In this document: one piece after another, positions 32,804-42,039 of the stretch
Numbering within the stretch: position 1 is the first letter of the stretch
Layout: each line of letters starts with the position of its first letter
Source: Burkholderiales bacterium
Lineage (GTDB): Bacteria > Pseudomonadota > Gammaproteobacteria > Burkholderiales > Casimicrobiaceae
Length of the DNA stretch: 42,866 nucleotides
NCBI GenBank assembly: GCA_025935675.1
Contig: JAICUU010000005.1
Location: 1 to 42,866 of the forward strand
Direction: 5' to 3'
The notes under the pieces: model-generated
The model's database searches: none
The model's input: only the letters and a program-made list of their open reading frames with translations
What the model was told of the DNA's origin: nothing
Position numbers and translations under genes: made by a program

Positions 32804-34126
32804 ATGTCCTTCCTCAAACGGCCGAGTTTAGCGTACCGCTCGATCGCCGATCGGATCGCGGACGTTCGTCCCGGCCGTTGGCTCGCCACCGCGTTCCTGG
32901 CCGGCAGCGCCGTCGTCGCGTTCGCGCTGGTGCCTGGCGACGATGACGTGCCGGTGCCGACCGCGACCGTGCTGCGCGAGCTGCCGGTGCCGGTGGTAGC
33001 GCCGCGTGCGCCCGGCGTCTACTGGCACGACGAGCGCGTGCAGCGCGGCGACACGATCGGCGCATTGCTCGCGCGCGCCGGCGTCGACGACGACGCGGCG
33101 TTCGAGTTCCTGCGCGCCGACCCGTCCGCTCGCGCCGTCTACCAGTTGCGGCCGGGCCGCCCGCTGCGGATCGCCACCGACGACGACGGCGACCTCGTCG
33201 AGCTGCGGTTCCTGCAATCGTCGGGCGACATGTTGACGGTGACCCGCGCGGGCGACGGCTTCGCCGCGCGCTCGGCGGCGCCCGACGTCGACACGCGGAT
33301 CGCGATGCGCAGCGGCGAGATTAGAACGTCGCTCTTCGCCGCGGCCGACACCGCGAACTTGCCCGACTCGGTGACGCTCGCGCTCACCGAGATCTTCGGC
33401 GGCGAGATCGATTTCCACCACGACCTGCGCCGCGGCGACACGTTCACCGTCGTCTACGAGACGCGCGCGATCGAGGGCGAGCCGGCGGGTGCCGGACGCA
33501 TCCTCGCCGCCGAGTTCGTCAACCAGGGCGTCGCCTACCGCGCCTACCAGTGGACCGACCCGCAGGGCGAGTCGGGCTACTACGACGCCGATGGCCGCAG
33601 CCTGCACACGGCATTCCTGCGCGCGCCGCTGACGTTCTCGCGGATCACCTCGGGCTTCACCACCGCGCGATTTCACCCCATCCTGCAGACGTGGAAGGCG
33701 CACAAGGGCACCGATTTCGGCGCACCGACGGGCACGCCGGTGCATGTCACCGCCGACGGCGTCGTCGAGGTGGCCGGCCAGCAGACGGGCTACGGCAACG
33801 TCATCATCGTGCGCCACGGCAAGACCTACTCGACCGTGTACGCGCACCTGTCGCGCTTCGCGCCCGCGCTTCACGCAGGCTCGCACGTGCGCCAGGGCGA
33901 CGTCATCGGCTTCGTCGGCATGACCGGCTGGGCGACCGGGCCGCATCTCCACTACGAGTTCCGCGTCGACGGCGTGCCGCGCAATCCCGTGACGGTTGCG
34001 CTGCCGACCGCCGAGCCGGTGCCCGACGCCGAGCGCGCGAAGTTCCTCGCCGACGTCAAGTCGCGCATCGGCGAGCTCGAACTCGCCCGCAGCACGGCCG
34101 GCGCGACGTTCGCCGCCGCCGACTGA
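32804..34126 (+). CDS. M23 family murein metallopeptidase, membrane anchored
   Basis: The 440-residue protein has an N-terminal membrane segment ([21 protein letters not shown], about residues 25-45), so most of it is periplasmic. A LysM/OapA-like region follows ([16 protein letters not shown]), then a beta-rich middle domain, and the catalytic LytM domain: [31 protein letters not shown] (first His and Asp ligands) and [13 protein letters not shown] (HxH). The zinc ligands are intact, so it should be an active DD- or LD-endopeptidase cutting peptidoglycan cross-links. The tyrS / M23 / anmK arrangement is common in betaproteobacteria and links it to cell-wall turnover. Confidence 0.93.
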   Translation: MSFLKRPSLAYRSIADRIADVRPGRWLATAFLAGSAVVAFALVPGDDDVPVPTATVLRELPVPVVAPRAPGVYWHDERVQRGDTIGALLARAGVDDDAAFEFLRADPSARAVYQLRPGRPLRIATDDDGDLVELRFLQSSGDMLTVTRAGDGFAARSAAPDVDTRIAMRSGEIRTSLFAAADTANLPDSVTLALTEIFGGEIDFHHDLRRGDTFTVVYETRAIEGEPAGAGRILAAEFVNQGVAYRAYQWTDPQGESGYYDADGRSLHTAFLRAPLTFSRITSGFTTARFHPILQTWKAHKGTDFGAPTGTPVHVTADGVVEVAGQQTGYGNVIIVRHGKTYSTVYAHLSRFAPALHAGSHVRQGDVIGFVGMTGWATGPHLHYEFRVDGVPRNPVTVALPTAEPVPDAERAKFLADVKSRIGELELARSTAGATFAAAD

Positions 34127-34140
34127 GCTTCCACGACAAC

Positions 34141-35265
34141 GTGTCGACGCGACGCGAGCGTTACGCCGGCGTCATGTCCGGCACGAGCCTCGACGGTGTC
34201 GACGCGGTGATCGCCGATTTCGCGCCCGGCGACGGACGCGTGTGCGCCACGCTCGGCGCCGCGCACCTGCCGTTCCCGCCGGCGCTCCACGACGAACTGT
34301 CCGCGCTGCAATCGGCCGGCTACGACGAGATCGCGCGCGCCGCGCGCGCCGCCAACGCGCTGGCCGACCTCTATGCGGCGGCGATCGGCGAGGCGATCGA
34401 CGACGCGGACCTTGCGGTTCGCGACGTCGCCGCCGCCGGCGTGCACGGCCAGACGATCCGCCACAGGCCCGACGAAGGCTGGACGGTGCAGCTCAACAAT
34501 CCCGCGCGCGTCGCCGAGCGCACGGGGTTGACCATCGTCGCCGACTTCCGCAGCCGCGACGTTGCCGCGGGCGGCGAGGGCGCGCCGCTGGTGCCGGCGT
34601 TCCACCAGGCGCTGTTCGGCAGCGACGGCCGCCATCGCGTCGTCGTCAACATCGGCGGCATCGCCAACGTCACGGACTTGGCCGTCGCGGGCGCGGTGCG
34701 CGGCTTCGACACCGGCCCGGGCAACGCGCTGCTCGACCTGTGGCATGCGCGCCACCGCGGCGGCGCCTGCGACCTCGAGGGTGCGTGGGCGAGGAGCGGC
34801 CGGGTCGACGAGGCGCTGCTCGCGAGGCTGTTGGCCGAGCCGTTCTTCGCGCGCTCGCCGCCGAAGAGCACCGGCCGCGACCTCTTCAACGCCGCGTGGC
34901 TCGACGCGCGCCTCGAGGGCGGCGCGGTCGCGCCGCGCGACGTGCAGGCGACGCTGACGGCGCTCACCGCGCGCAGCATCGCCGACGCGATCCGCCGCCA
35001 CGCGCCGCGCGCGATCGAGGTCATCGTCGCCGGCGGCGGCGCGCACAACGCGACGCTCGTCGACATGCTCGCCCGCGAGATGGCGCCGCGCGTGCTGCGC
35101 TCGTCGACGGCGCTCGGCGTCGACGTCGAGCACGTCGAGGCGCTGGCGTTCGCGTGGCTCGCGCGCCGCGCACTGGAGCGCGAGCCCGGCAACCTCGCGA
35201 GCGTCACCGGCGCGCGCGGCCCGCGTGTGCTGGGCGCGATCCACTGGGGCAGTCCTCGCGCATGA
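34141..35265 (+). CDS. anmK: Anhydro-N-acetylmuramic acid kinase
   Basis: The 374-residue protein from a GTG at 34141 matches AnmK: YAGVMSGTSLDGVDAVI (ATP-binding start), AAGVHGQTIRHRP, VADFRSRDVAAGGEGAPLVPAFH, VVVNIGGIANVTDL, FDTGPGNALLDLW, SPPKSTGRDLFNAAWL and EVIVAGGGAHNATLVDML. It phosphorylates and opens anhydroMurNAc in murein recycling, giving MurNAc-6-phosphate. It begins 14 bp after the M23 peptidase gene, so a wall hydrolase and a recycling kinase are co-expressed. The start lacks a strong ribosome binding site, consistent with coupling. Confidence 0.95.
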   Translation: MSTRRERYAGVMSGTSLDGVDAVIADFAPGDGRVCATLGAAHLPFPPALHDELSALQSAGYDEIARAARAANALADLYAAAIGEAIDDADLAVRDVAAAGVHGQTIRHRPDEGWTVQLNNPARVAERTGLTIVADFRSRDVAAGGEGAPLVPAFHQALFGSDGRHRVVVNIGGIANVTDLAVAGAVRGFDTGPGNALLDLWHARHRGGACDLEGAWARSGRVDEALLARLLAEPFFARSPPKSTGRDLFNAAWLDARLEGGAVAPRDVQATLTALTARSIADAIRRHAPRAIEVIVAGGGAHNATLVDMLAREMAPRVLRSSTALGVDVEHVEALAFAWLARRALEREPGNLASVTGARGPRVLGAIHWGSPRA

Positions 35266-35339
35266 CTGCGCACGCGGCCGAGGCGCGGATCGCCGCGTGA
35301 GCGACGCGTGGCCGCGACCCGACGCGCGCGCGGCGCCGG

Positions 35340-36770
35340 CTACAGCGTGCGCAGGAACGCGACGAGGTCGCGCTTGTCCTGGTCGGAAAGGCCGATCGTG
35401 AAGCGCTGGTCGTAGAAGTCGACGACCGCCGCCAAATCCTTGGCCGAGCCGTTGTGGAAGTACGGCGGCCGCGACGCGAGCGCGCGCAGCACCGGTCCCT
35501 TGAAGCGGCCGATGTCCTTCCATGCGCCGCTGATCAACGCACGGCCCGGGTCGGTGGTCTGCACAACCTCGTACGGCGCGACCTTGTGGCGCAGCGTGTA
35601 GAGCGGCATGTCCGGCGTGCGCCGGCTTGCGTCGGCGATGCCGATGTCGAGCGGCGCCGGCACCGAGTGGCTGCCTGCGCCCGGCGCGTCATGACAGGTG
35701 CCACAGGTGCCGTCGATCTCGGGGACGTTGAGATCGTCGTTGAGGCCGCCGACGCCGGTGATCCTGATCCGGCGCGTGTTGAAGATCTGCTGGCCGCGGT
35801 AGACCGACGCCCGCGCCTTCTGGCCCGGATGCAACCCCTCGTCCTTGCTCCTCGTGCCTTCCTTCGCCCACGTGTCGTACAGCGTGAAGATCGTCGGATT
35901 GAACGCCGCGCCGGTCCGGTAGTCGCGCGCCAGTACGTCGTTGATGCCGAAATAGAACGGCTGGTGCGCGAGATGGCGCGGGCCGCCTTGCGCGTTGTGG
36001 ACGTGCAGCGCGCCCGCGCTGTCGTCGTACACCTGCGCCGTCGTGAGGCTCGCCTCGAACGCGACGATCGCGTCGAGCTCGTCGGCGGTCGGCGCCGCCG
36101 GCGCCTGCGCGTGGCCCGTCGTCGCGCCGCTCGCCTGGTCGCCGAGGTCGAAGTGGATCGGCGCGAAGCAGCTGGTGGTGCCCATCAGGCAATCGGTCGT
36201 CGTCGCGTCCTTGAACGTCTCGCGGCCGTCCCACATCACCGTGCTGACGAAGCCCAGGTTGGTCGACGGCAGCACGCGCCGGAACAGCGAGAGGTCGCTC
36301 GCGCTCGCGTGGCCGTACGGGTCGTCGACGGCGACGAGGTCGAACTCGGCGTTGGCGGGCACGCCGATGCCGACACGGATCAGCGCCTTCGTCAGCAGCA
36401 TCGCGTAGGCTTTGCGCCGCGCCGCGACGGTCGACACGTCGGCGTCGGGAGATACCGAGCCGTCGTTGGTGCGGAAGATCGGGTCGGTGCCGCCGGTGGC
36501 GTCGAAGCGCGCCTGGACGTTGGCCGGCGTCACCGTCCAGCCCGCGCTCGGCTGGTGACAGGTGACGCAGGCGCGGCCGTTCCCGCCCAGGCTCATGAAG
36601 AACGGGTTGGACAGCGGGATCGGGCCCGCGCTCGAGATCGTCTGGTCGACGCCGGTCTCGTTGTTGAACAGCAGCGTCGACGGCAGGAACGCGTCGGCCG
36701 CCATTGCGGGCGCGGCGAGCAAGGCGGCGAGGCATCCGAGCGGCGCGGCGGTTTTGCGGAGTTTCCACAT
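35340..36770 (-). CDS. Secreted di-haem cytochrome c, peroxidase/MauG-like
   Basis: From ATG 36770 the protein has 476 residues and a signal peptide (MWKLRKTAAPLGCLAALLAA, cleavage near AMA-AD). Two c-type haem sites are present: CVTCH (68-72) and CGTCH (356-360). The C-terminal RPPYFHNGSAKDLAAVVDFYDQRF is a hallmark of the cytochrome c peroxidase/MauG superfamily. The protein is longer than classical CcpA (about 330 residues), with an extended region between the haems. It may reduce peroxide or oxidise a partner; the substrate is unknown. It lies downstream of the Ser/Thr kinase gene, with 214 bases between them, which may hold its own promoter. Confidence 0.86.
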   Translation of the reverse strand: MWKLRKTAAPLGCLAALLAAPAMAADAFLPSTLLFNNETGVDQTISSAGPIPLSNPFFMSLGGNGRACVTCHQPSAGWTVTPANVQARFDATGGTDPIFRTNDGSVSPDADVSTVAARRKAYAMLLTKALIRVGIGVPANAEFDLVAVDDPYGHASASDLSLFRRVLPSTNLGFVSTVMWDGRETFKDATTTDCLMGTTSCFAPIHFDLGDQASGATTGHAQAPAAPTADELDAIVAFEASLTTAQVYDDSAGALHVHNAQGGPRHLAHQPFYFGINDVLARDYRTGAAFNPTIFTLYDTWAKEGTRSKDEGLHPGQKARASVYRGQQIFNTRRIRITGVGGLNDDLNVPEIDGTCGTCHDAPGAGSHSVPAPLDIGIADASRRTPDMPLYTLRHKVAPYEVVQTTDPGRALISGAWKDIGRFKGPVLRALASRPPYFHNGSAKDLAAVVDFYDQRFTIGLSDQDKRDLVAFLRTL

Positions 36771-36984
36771 GGTCGATGTCCCCGTGCCCGCCCGCGATCC
36801 GGACGATCCGGCTGCGCGAACGGGTGCCTTCATCGGGGAAATCGCAAAGCCGGCCCGCGACCCGACATCGATGCGGAATATTCACGACGAACGGTGAAAG
36901 AAGCGACCGGTGGGCGCAGGGTGCCCGGCCGCCAGGCGATCGGCGGGCGGGCCCGGCAGCGGGGCGCCGGCCGCCAACCGCTCT

Positions 36985-39774
36985 TTAGCGCCGCGAGCCC
37001 GGCGCCATTGCCGCGAGCGCGACGGCCTCGCGCGCTTGCGGGCTGTCGGCGCCGACGGTGGGCAGGAGCTCGTCCTGCGCACGCCGTGCCGCGGCGCGCG
37101 CGCCCTCGGCGTCGCCGGTCGCGGCCAGCGCGCGTGCCATCGCGAGCTCGGCTTCGCCGACGGTCGACGAGTGCCGCGGGGGCGGGACCATCGACCGCGC
37201 GAGTGCCAGCGCGCGCGCCGCATCGGCGCGCGCATCGGCGGCGCGGCCGTCGCGGAGCTCGATCGCGGAGCGCGACATGTGCGCGCGCGCCGACATCATC
37301 GGATCGCCGCCCGGCGCGTCGGCGAGGGACACGGCGCGCGCGCCCTCGCTGCGCGCGCCCGGCAGGTCGCCGCGCGCGAGGGCGAGCTGCGCGCGCTGGT
37401 TCGCGAGGGCGGCGAACGCGACGTGCCCGGGCGGCAGCGTGGCGGCGAGGCGAGGCGCGACGCGATCGAGCGAGCGCTCGGCGTCGCCGTAGCGCTGCAG
37501 CTCCCGCTGCGCGTCGGCGAGCCACAAGAGCGCCTGGTTGATCGTGACGTTGTCGCCGGTGCGCATCGCCTCGGCGTAGCCGCGCTCGAAATAGCGGTTC
37601 GCCTCGGCGGCGCGGCCCTGCAAGAGCCACACGGCGCCATAGTTGAGCAGCAGCACCGGCGACACGTGGCCGAGCGACGCGTCGCTGCGGCTCACGTCGA
37701 TCGCCTTTCCGAGCAGCCGCCCGGCTTCGGCGGCGCGCCCGGTCTGCAGCAGCATCGTCCCCCAATTGTTGAGCACGGTCCCCGCGCTCTGGGTGTTCTC
37801 GCGGCCGAGCGTCGCGAGCAGCGCGTAGGCCTTGGCGTAGGCCGGCTCGGCGTCCGCGTACCGCCCGGCGTCGCGATACGACTCGGCGAGATTGTCGTAG
37901 ACGATCTCCTCGAGCATCGTCGAGCGCGCGGAAAGCGATGGCAGCAGCGCACGCGCCGCCTCGGCTCGCGTGACCGCGGCATCGGTGTCGCCGAGTCGCC
38001 GCTGCGCGGCGCTGGCGTCGAGCAGGCACTGCATCCGGTCGAGCGCGTAGCGCGTGTCGGTGCCGAGCGCCGCGAAGCCTTCCGCGAGCAGCGTTTCGCT
38101 GCGCGCGCGATCGCCCGCGCCGGCGAGGGTGGCCGCGTAGAGACATGCGGCGCGCGCATGGGCCGACGGATCGGCGGACGACACGAGCGCATAGGCACGC
38201 TTCAGTACCGCGCCGGCCCTGGCATGCTCGTCCATCGCCTGGTACTGGCGACCGATCGCCAGCAGCAGCGTGAGGCGGTCGACGGCCGATGGATCGTGAT
38301 CGGCGAGCTGCTCGGCACGCGCGAGGAGATCGCCGACGGTGAAGGGCTTGCCCGCCGGCGCGGCGTCGAACAGCAGGAACGCGTTGAAGTCGTTGACCGC
38401 GATGCTGCGCGAGAGCGCCGTGAGCGCGAAGTCGCGCTCGTCGGTGGCGGCGCGGGCGGCGGCGTCGGCGCGCAGGCGCTGCGCGTCGGCGAGCGCGGCG
38501 GCGGCGCTCGCGCGCGTCGCCTGCACGGCGGTGCCGACGAGGCCGGCGACGATCGCCGCCAGCGCGAGCGCGGACAGCGCGACGCCGACGCGGTTGCGCC
38601 GCACGAAGCGCGCGGCGCGATAGGCGATCGAATCGGCGCGCGCGGCAATCGGCTTGTGCGCGAGATAGTGGCGGATGTCGGCGGCGAGCGCCGCGACCGA
38701 CGCATAGCGCTCGGCCGGCAGCTTGCGCATCGCCTTGGCGACGATCGTCTCCAGGTCGCCGCGCAGCGCGCGCGCGAGGCGCTCGCGCGTCGTCGCGCGC
38801 GCCGCGGCGAGGGCGCTCGCGTCGGGCGCGGCTTCGAGCGCGTCGGCGAGGCGCGGCGGCGTCGTGTCGACGACCGCGCGCACCAGCGACGCCGTTGACG
38901 ACGCGTCCTCGCCGACGGGATGGCGGCCGCACAGCAACAGGTACAGCAGCACGCCCAGCGCGTAGACGTCGGTGGCGGTGGTCACGGGCGCGCCGGTGAG
39001 CTGCTCCGGCGCCGCGTACTGTGGCGTCATCGCGCGCCCGGCATCGCGCGTGAGCTGCGTCGCGCCGGCGCCCTCCACCTCGTCCTCGATCAGCTTGGCG
39101 ATGCCGAAATCGAGGAGCTTCGGCGTGCCGTCGGCGGCCACGAGCACGTTCGACGGCTTCAAGTCGCGATGGACGATCAGGTTGGCGTGTGCCTGCGCGA
39201 CCGCGCCGAGCACGTCGAGGAAGAGTCGCAGCCGTGCGTCGATCGGGAGGCGATGCGTGTCGCACCACGCGTCGATCGGCGCGCCGTCGACGACCTCGAC
39301 GACGAGGTACGGCTGCGCCGACGGCGAGATGCCGGCGTCGAGGAGCCGCGTGATGTTGGGATGCGCGAGCCTCGCGAGGATGTTGCCCTCGCGGCGAAAG
39401 CGACCTTCGGCGGCGCGCCCGACAAGCGCGGCGTTGAGGAGCTTGATCGCGACGTGGCCCGCATAACGGCCGTCGCTGCGGCGTGCGAGCCAGACGCTGC
39501 CGCTGCCGCCGCGGCCGAGCGGCCGCTCCAACGTGTACGCGCCGAACGCCTGGCCGGCGAGGCCCGCGTCGGTGTCGCCGGGCCGCGGCGGCGATCGACC
39601 GAGGAAGCCCTCGCGCTCGACCGCCTCCGCCTCGGCGAGCAGCGCCTCGACCTCGCTCGCGAGCCCGGCGTTGCGCGCGCGCAGCGCATCGAGCCAGCGC
39701 GTGCGCTCGGCGCCTTCCTTCGCGAGCGCGCGATCGAACAGCGGGGCGAGCCGGCGCCAGCGCTCGGCGTCCAT
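36985..39774 (-). CDS. Transmembrane Ser/Thr protein kinase with C-terminal TPR-like repeats
   Basis: The 929-residue protein has a complete bacterial Hanks-type kinase domain (about 80-375): G-loop GRGGSGSV (87-94), catalytic Lys111, HRDLKPSNV (202-210), DFG (222-224) and APEQ (255-258). One membrane helix follows (about 394-416). The remaining ~500 residues are Ala/Leu/Arg-rich helical repeats with spaced A..Y and L..A patterns, consistent with TPRs, probably facing the periplasm. The N-terminal 70 residues resemble the leader region of kinases found next to ECF sigma factors. The ECF sigma gene ends 12 bp before this start. The kinase may phosphorylate that sigma factor, as shown for some kinase-linked ECF factors elsewhere. 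Confidence 0.93.
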   Translation of the reverse strand: MDAERWRRLAPLFDRALAKEGAERTRWLDALRARNAGLASEVEALLAEAEAVEREGFLGRSPPRPGDTDAGLAGQAFGAYTLERPLGRGGSGSVWLARRSDGRYAGHVAIKLLNAALVGRAAEGRFRREGNILARLAHPNITRLLDAGISPSAQPYLVVEVVDGAPIDAWCDTHRLPIDARLRLFLDVLGAVAQAHANLIVHRDLKPSNVLVAADGTPKLLDFGIAKLIEDEVEGAGATQLTRDAGRAMTPQYAAPEQLTGAPVTTATDVYALGVLLYLLLCGRHPVGEDASSTASLVRAVVDTTPPRLADALEAAPDASALAAARATTRERLARALRGDLETIVAKAMRKLPAERYASVAALAADIRHYLAHKPIAARADSIAYRAARFVRRNRVGVALSALALAAIVAGLVGTAVQATRASAAAALADAQRLRADAAARAATDERDFALTALSRSIAVNDFNAFLLFDAAPAGKPFTVGDLLARAEQLADHDPSAVDRLTLLLAIGRQYQAMDEHARAGAVLKRAYALVSSADPSAHARAACLYAATLAGAGDRARSETLLAEGFAALGTDTRYALDRMQCLLDASAAQRRLGDTDAAVTRAEAARALLPSLSARSTMLEEIVYDNLAESYRDAGRYADAEPAYAKAYALLATLGRENTQSAGTVLNNWGTMLLQTGRAAEAGRLLGKAIDVSRSDASLGHVSPVLLLNYGAVWLLQGRAAEANRYFERGYAEAMRTGDNVTINQALLWLADAQRELQRYGDAERSLDRVAPRLAATLPPGHVAFAALANQRAQLALARGDLPGARSEGARAVSLADAPGGDPMMSARAHMSRSAIELRDGRAADARADAARALALARSMVPPPRHSSTVGEAELAMARALAATGDAEGARAAARRAQDELLPTVGADSPQAREAVALAAMAPGSRR

Positions 39775-39786
39775 TGTCGTGTGGCG

Positions 39787-40350
39787 TCAGCCGCCGTGCG
39801 GCTCGTCCGCGAGGACGCCGCGCAGGTAGACGCGCGCCTTCGTCCAGTCGCGCTCGACGGTGCGATCGGACACGCCGCGCAGCGCGGCGATCTCGGCGGT
39901 GGAGAGCCCGCAGAAGAACTTGAGGTCGACGAGGTCGGCGAGCGCGGCGTCGGCCCTGGCGAGCTCGTCGAGCGCATCGGAGATCCGCGCGAGCTCGCCG
40001 CTGTCGGCGGCGCTGTCGGCGATCTCCGTGTCCATCGCCGTGAACTCGAAGCGGCCGCCGCGCTTTTGCGCCTTGCGCTCGCGCGCGTAGTCGATGACGA
40101 GGCCGCGCATCGCGCGCGCCGCGTACGCCATGAAGCGCGCGCGGTCGGGAAACGCCGTGCCGTCGCGCTTCGACATGTCGAGGAACGCCTCGTGCAGCAG
40201 GTCGGTCGCGCCGAGGGTGACGGCGCCGCTGCGGCCGAGCTCGCGCCGCGCGAGCCGGCGCAATTCCACGTAGAGCGACTGGAACAGCGTCTCGCGCGAG
40301 AGCTCGCGCGCGGTTTGGACGGGCTCGCCCGGCGGCGACGGATCGGTCAT
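39787..40350 (-). CDS. ECF-type RNA polymerase sigma factor linked to a Ser/Thr kinase
   Basis: The 187-residue protein has sigma region 2 (ETLFQSLYVELRRLARREL, TDLLHEAFLDMSK, FMAYAARAMRGLVIDYAR) and region 4 (DLKFFCGLSTAEIAALRGVSDRTVERDWTKAR). The Asp-Tyr-Ala-Arg helix and ERDWTKAR recognition helix resemble the ECF group found beside Ser/Thr kinases rather than beside anti-sigma factors; none is encoded here. The kinase gene follows 12 bp downstream in the same operon. Control by phosphorylation is inferred from this arrangement. The promoter targets are unknown; the adjacent di-haem cytochrome gene is a candidate. Confidence 0.92.
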   Translation of the reverse strand: MTDPSPPGEPVQTARELSRETLFQSLYVELRRLARRELGRSGAVTLGATDLLHEAFLDMSKRDGTAFPDRARFMAYAARAMRGLVIDYARERKAQKRGGRFEFTAMDTEIADSAADSGELARISDALDELARADAALADLVDLKFFCGLSTAEIAALRGVSDRTVERDWTKARVYLRGVLADEPHGG

Positions 40351-40371
40351 CGCAGGTCCGCGACGGGCAAC

Positions 40372-40398
40372 AAAAAATAGGGGCCCGCGAAGGGCCCC
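40372..40398 (-). terminator. Rho-independent terminator after erpA
   Basis: On the minus strand a perfect 7-bp stem GGGGCCC / GGGCCCC with loop TTCGC is followed by TATTTTTT. It lies 26 bases past the erpA stop and just upstream of the ECF sigma start at 40350, so it separates the argC-to-erpA unit from the sigma/kinase unit. Confidence 0.88.
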
Positions 40399-40424
40399 CG
40401 GGCAGCTCCGCGCGAGGCGCGCCG

Positions 40425-40775
40425 TCAGGCCGAGAAGCTCGACCCGCAGCCGCAGGTGCTCGTCGCGTTGGGATTCTTGATGACGAACTGCGCGCCCTCG
40501 AGGCCGTCGGTGTAGTCGATCTCGGCGCCCATCAGGTACTGGTAGCTCATCGGGTCGATCAGGAGCGTGACGCCGTTCTTGACCATCGACGTGTCGTCCT
40601 CGTTGACGACCTCGTCGAACGTGAAGCCGTACTGGAAGCCCGAGCAGCCGCCGCCGGTGACGAACACCCGCAGCTTGAGGTCGGGATTGCCTTCCTCGTC
40701 GATCAGCGCGCGCACCTTGTCGGCGGCGCTGTCGGTGAAGTTGAGCGGGGAGGGCATGTCGGTCATCGCGTTCAT
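40425..40775 (-). CDS. erpA: Iron-sulfur cluster insertion protein ErpA
   Basis: The 116-residue A-type carrier has the three conserved Cys: one in [13 protein letters not shown] and two in the C-terminal [29 protein letters not shown]-type N-terminus and [25 protein letters not shown] are typical of ErpA. It receives Fe-S clusters from the assembly scaffold and passes them to target proteins. It lies 64 bp after the bactofilin gene and is closed by a strong terminator; this gene order is common in betaproteobacteria. Confidence 0.97.
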   Translation of the reverse strand: MNAMTDMPSPLNFTDSAADKVRALIDEEGNPDLKLRVFVTGGGCSGFQYGFTFDEVVNEDDTSMVKNGVTLLIDPMSYQYLMGAEIDYTDGLEGAQFVIKNPNATSTCGCGSSFSA

Positions 40776-40839
40776 CGTGTGGCTCCTTCGCCTTGCGGCA
40801 TTGCGCGGGGCGGCGGCGTTCGCCGCGGGTTGCTCGTCT

Positions 40840-41259
40840 TCAGTCGCCGGTCGCGCGCTTCAATTCGACCACGGCGGCGGTCTCGGGTTCGCCGTGCGCG
40901 AGGCGCCCCTCGATCACGGCGCCCATGTGCATCTCCAGCTTGCGGTACGCGACGTCGCCGACGATTCGCGCCTTGGGCTGGAGCTCCAGGTAATCGGAAG
41001 CATGGACCGGGCCATTGACCGTTCCGTTGACGACGACGTGCGATACCCGCACCTCGCCGTCGATCCGCGCGTGCTCGCTGACCACCAGCGTGCCGGATTC
41101 GCCGTCGGCGGTGCCCACGCTTCCCTCGACGCAGCCGTCGACGCGCAGGCCGCCGGTGAACATGAGGTCGCCGCGCACCACGGTGCCCGCCCCGATCAGG
41201 CTGTCGAGGCGCTTTTGCGGTGCGGCTTCCTTCTTTCCCTTGAACATGGCGTCGCTCAT
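40840..41259 (-). CDS. Bactofilin (polymer-forming cytoskeletal protein)
   Basis: The 139-residue protein has the bactofilin domain: [23 protein letters not shown], then short repeated beta-helix turns such as [31 protein letters not shown] and [20 protein letters not shown]. The ends are short and charged. Bactofilins polymerise without nucleotide on the inner face of the membrane and recruit wall enzymes. Its ATG overlaps the stop of the DUF6776 gene (ATGA), suggesting that the coupled membrane protein is a partner. Confidence 0.95.
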   Translation of the reverse strand: MSDAMFKGKKEAAPQKRLDSLIGAGTVVRGDLMFTGGLRVDGCVEGSVGTADGESGTLVVSEHARIDGEVRVSHVVVNGTVNGPVHASDYLELQPKARIVGDVAYRKLEMHMGAVIEGRLAHGEPETAAVVELKRATGD

Positions 41260-41999
41260 GGAATTGTCAACGATCGAGTCGCGCGCGGGGCGGCCGTGCC
41301 CTTCTCGAGCACGCGGGCCGTCAACGCCGTCAGGCGTGCGCCCGGCGGGACCCGGAACGATCCTTCCACACGCTGATAATACTTGAACTTGAGGGCGAGG
41401 GGCGCCGCGAGGTCCGGCTGGTCGGCGGGCAATTCGACCGTCGCCGTGCGGGCGGCGCCCGCGTCGGAGGCGGGCAGCGCGAGCGTCGCCTGCAGCGTCA
41501 CATGGCCCTCGAACTCGTCACGCGGGTTGCCGCCGCGTACCAGCAGGATGCCGTAGCGCCAGCGATCGGGCGCTTCCGGATCGGCGGTGAGCGCCTGCAC
41601 GGTCATCGCCGCCTGCTTGCTCGAGTCCGAAACGAGCTTCTGCAGGAACGCGAGCTCCTCCTTCATGCTCGCGTTCTCCTGCGCGAGGTCGGCGTTCTGG
41701 TGCGCGAGCGACGCCTGCGCGCCGCGCGTGATCGCGATGTCGCTCTCGAGTCCGGCGAAGTGCGAGCGCGCGCCGGCGGCCTCGTCGCGCAGCTTGGCGT
41801 TCTCGGTCTCGAGCGCGGTGATCCGGTCCTTCATCTCCGAGCGGTTGAAGCCGCTGAAGAGCTGGCCGAAGTCGTAGCCCCACCACCACATGCCGCCGAC
41901 CAACGCCGCGAGGAACGCAAGGATGCCGATCCGCCAGGCCCAGCCGGGGTCGCTGCGCACGCGCATCCGCGGCGCGCTGATCGAGAAGGGATGGCGCAT
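41256..41999 (-). CDS. DUF6776 family membrane protein with coiled coil
   Basis: From ATG 41999 the protein has 247 residues. It has one N-terminal membrane helix (WRIGILAFLAALVGGMWWW), then a long coiled coil (EMKDRITALETENAKLRDEA through NADLAQENASMKEELAFLQKL) and a C-terminal beta domain (VTLQATLALPAS, LKFKYYQRVEGSFRVPPGA). This matches the family found beside bactofilin and argC in betaproteobacteria; its function is not known. The layout suggests a bitopic envelope protein that could link bactofilin to the periplasm. A GTG at 42026 would add nine residues. Confidence 0.85.
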   Translation of the reverse strand: MRHPFSISAPRMRVRSDPGWAWRIGILAFLAALVGGMWWWGYDFGQLFSGFNRSEMKDRITALETENAKLRDEAAGARSHFAGLESDIAITRGAQASLAHQNADLAQENASMKEELAFLQKLVSDSSKQAAMTVQALTADPEAPDRWRYGILLVRGGNPRDEFEGHVTLQATLALPASDAGAARTATVELPADQPDLAAPLALKFKYYQRVEGSFRVPPGARLTALTARVLEKGTAAPRATRSLTIP

Positions 42000-42039
42000 C
42001 CGGCGCCAGATCGCATGGGGTGGCACCGGCGGCGCTCGG

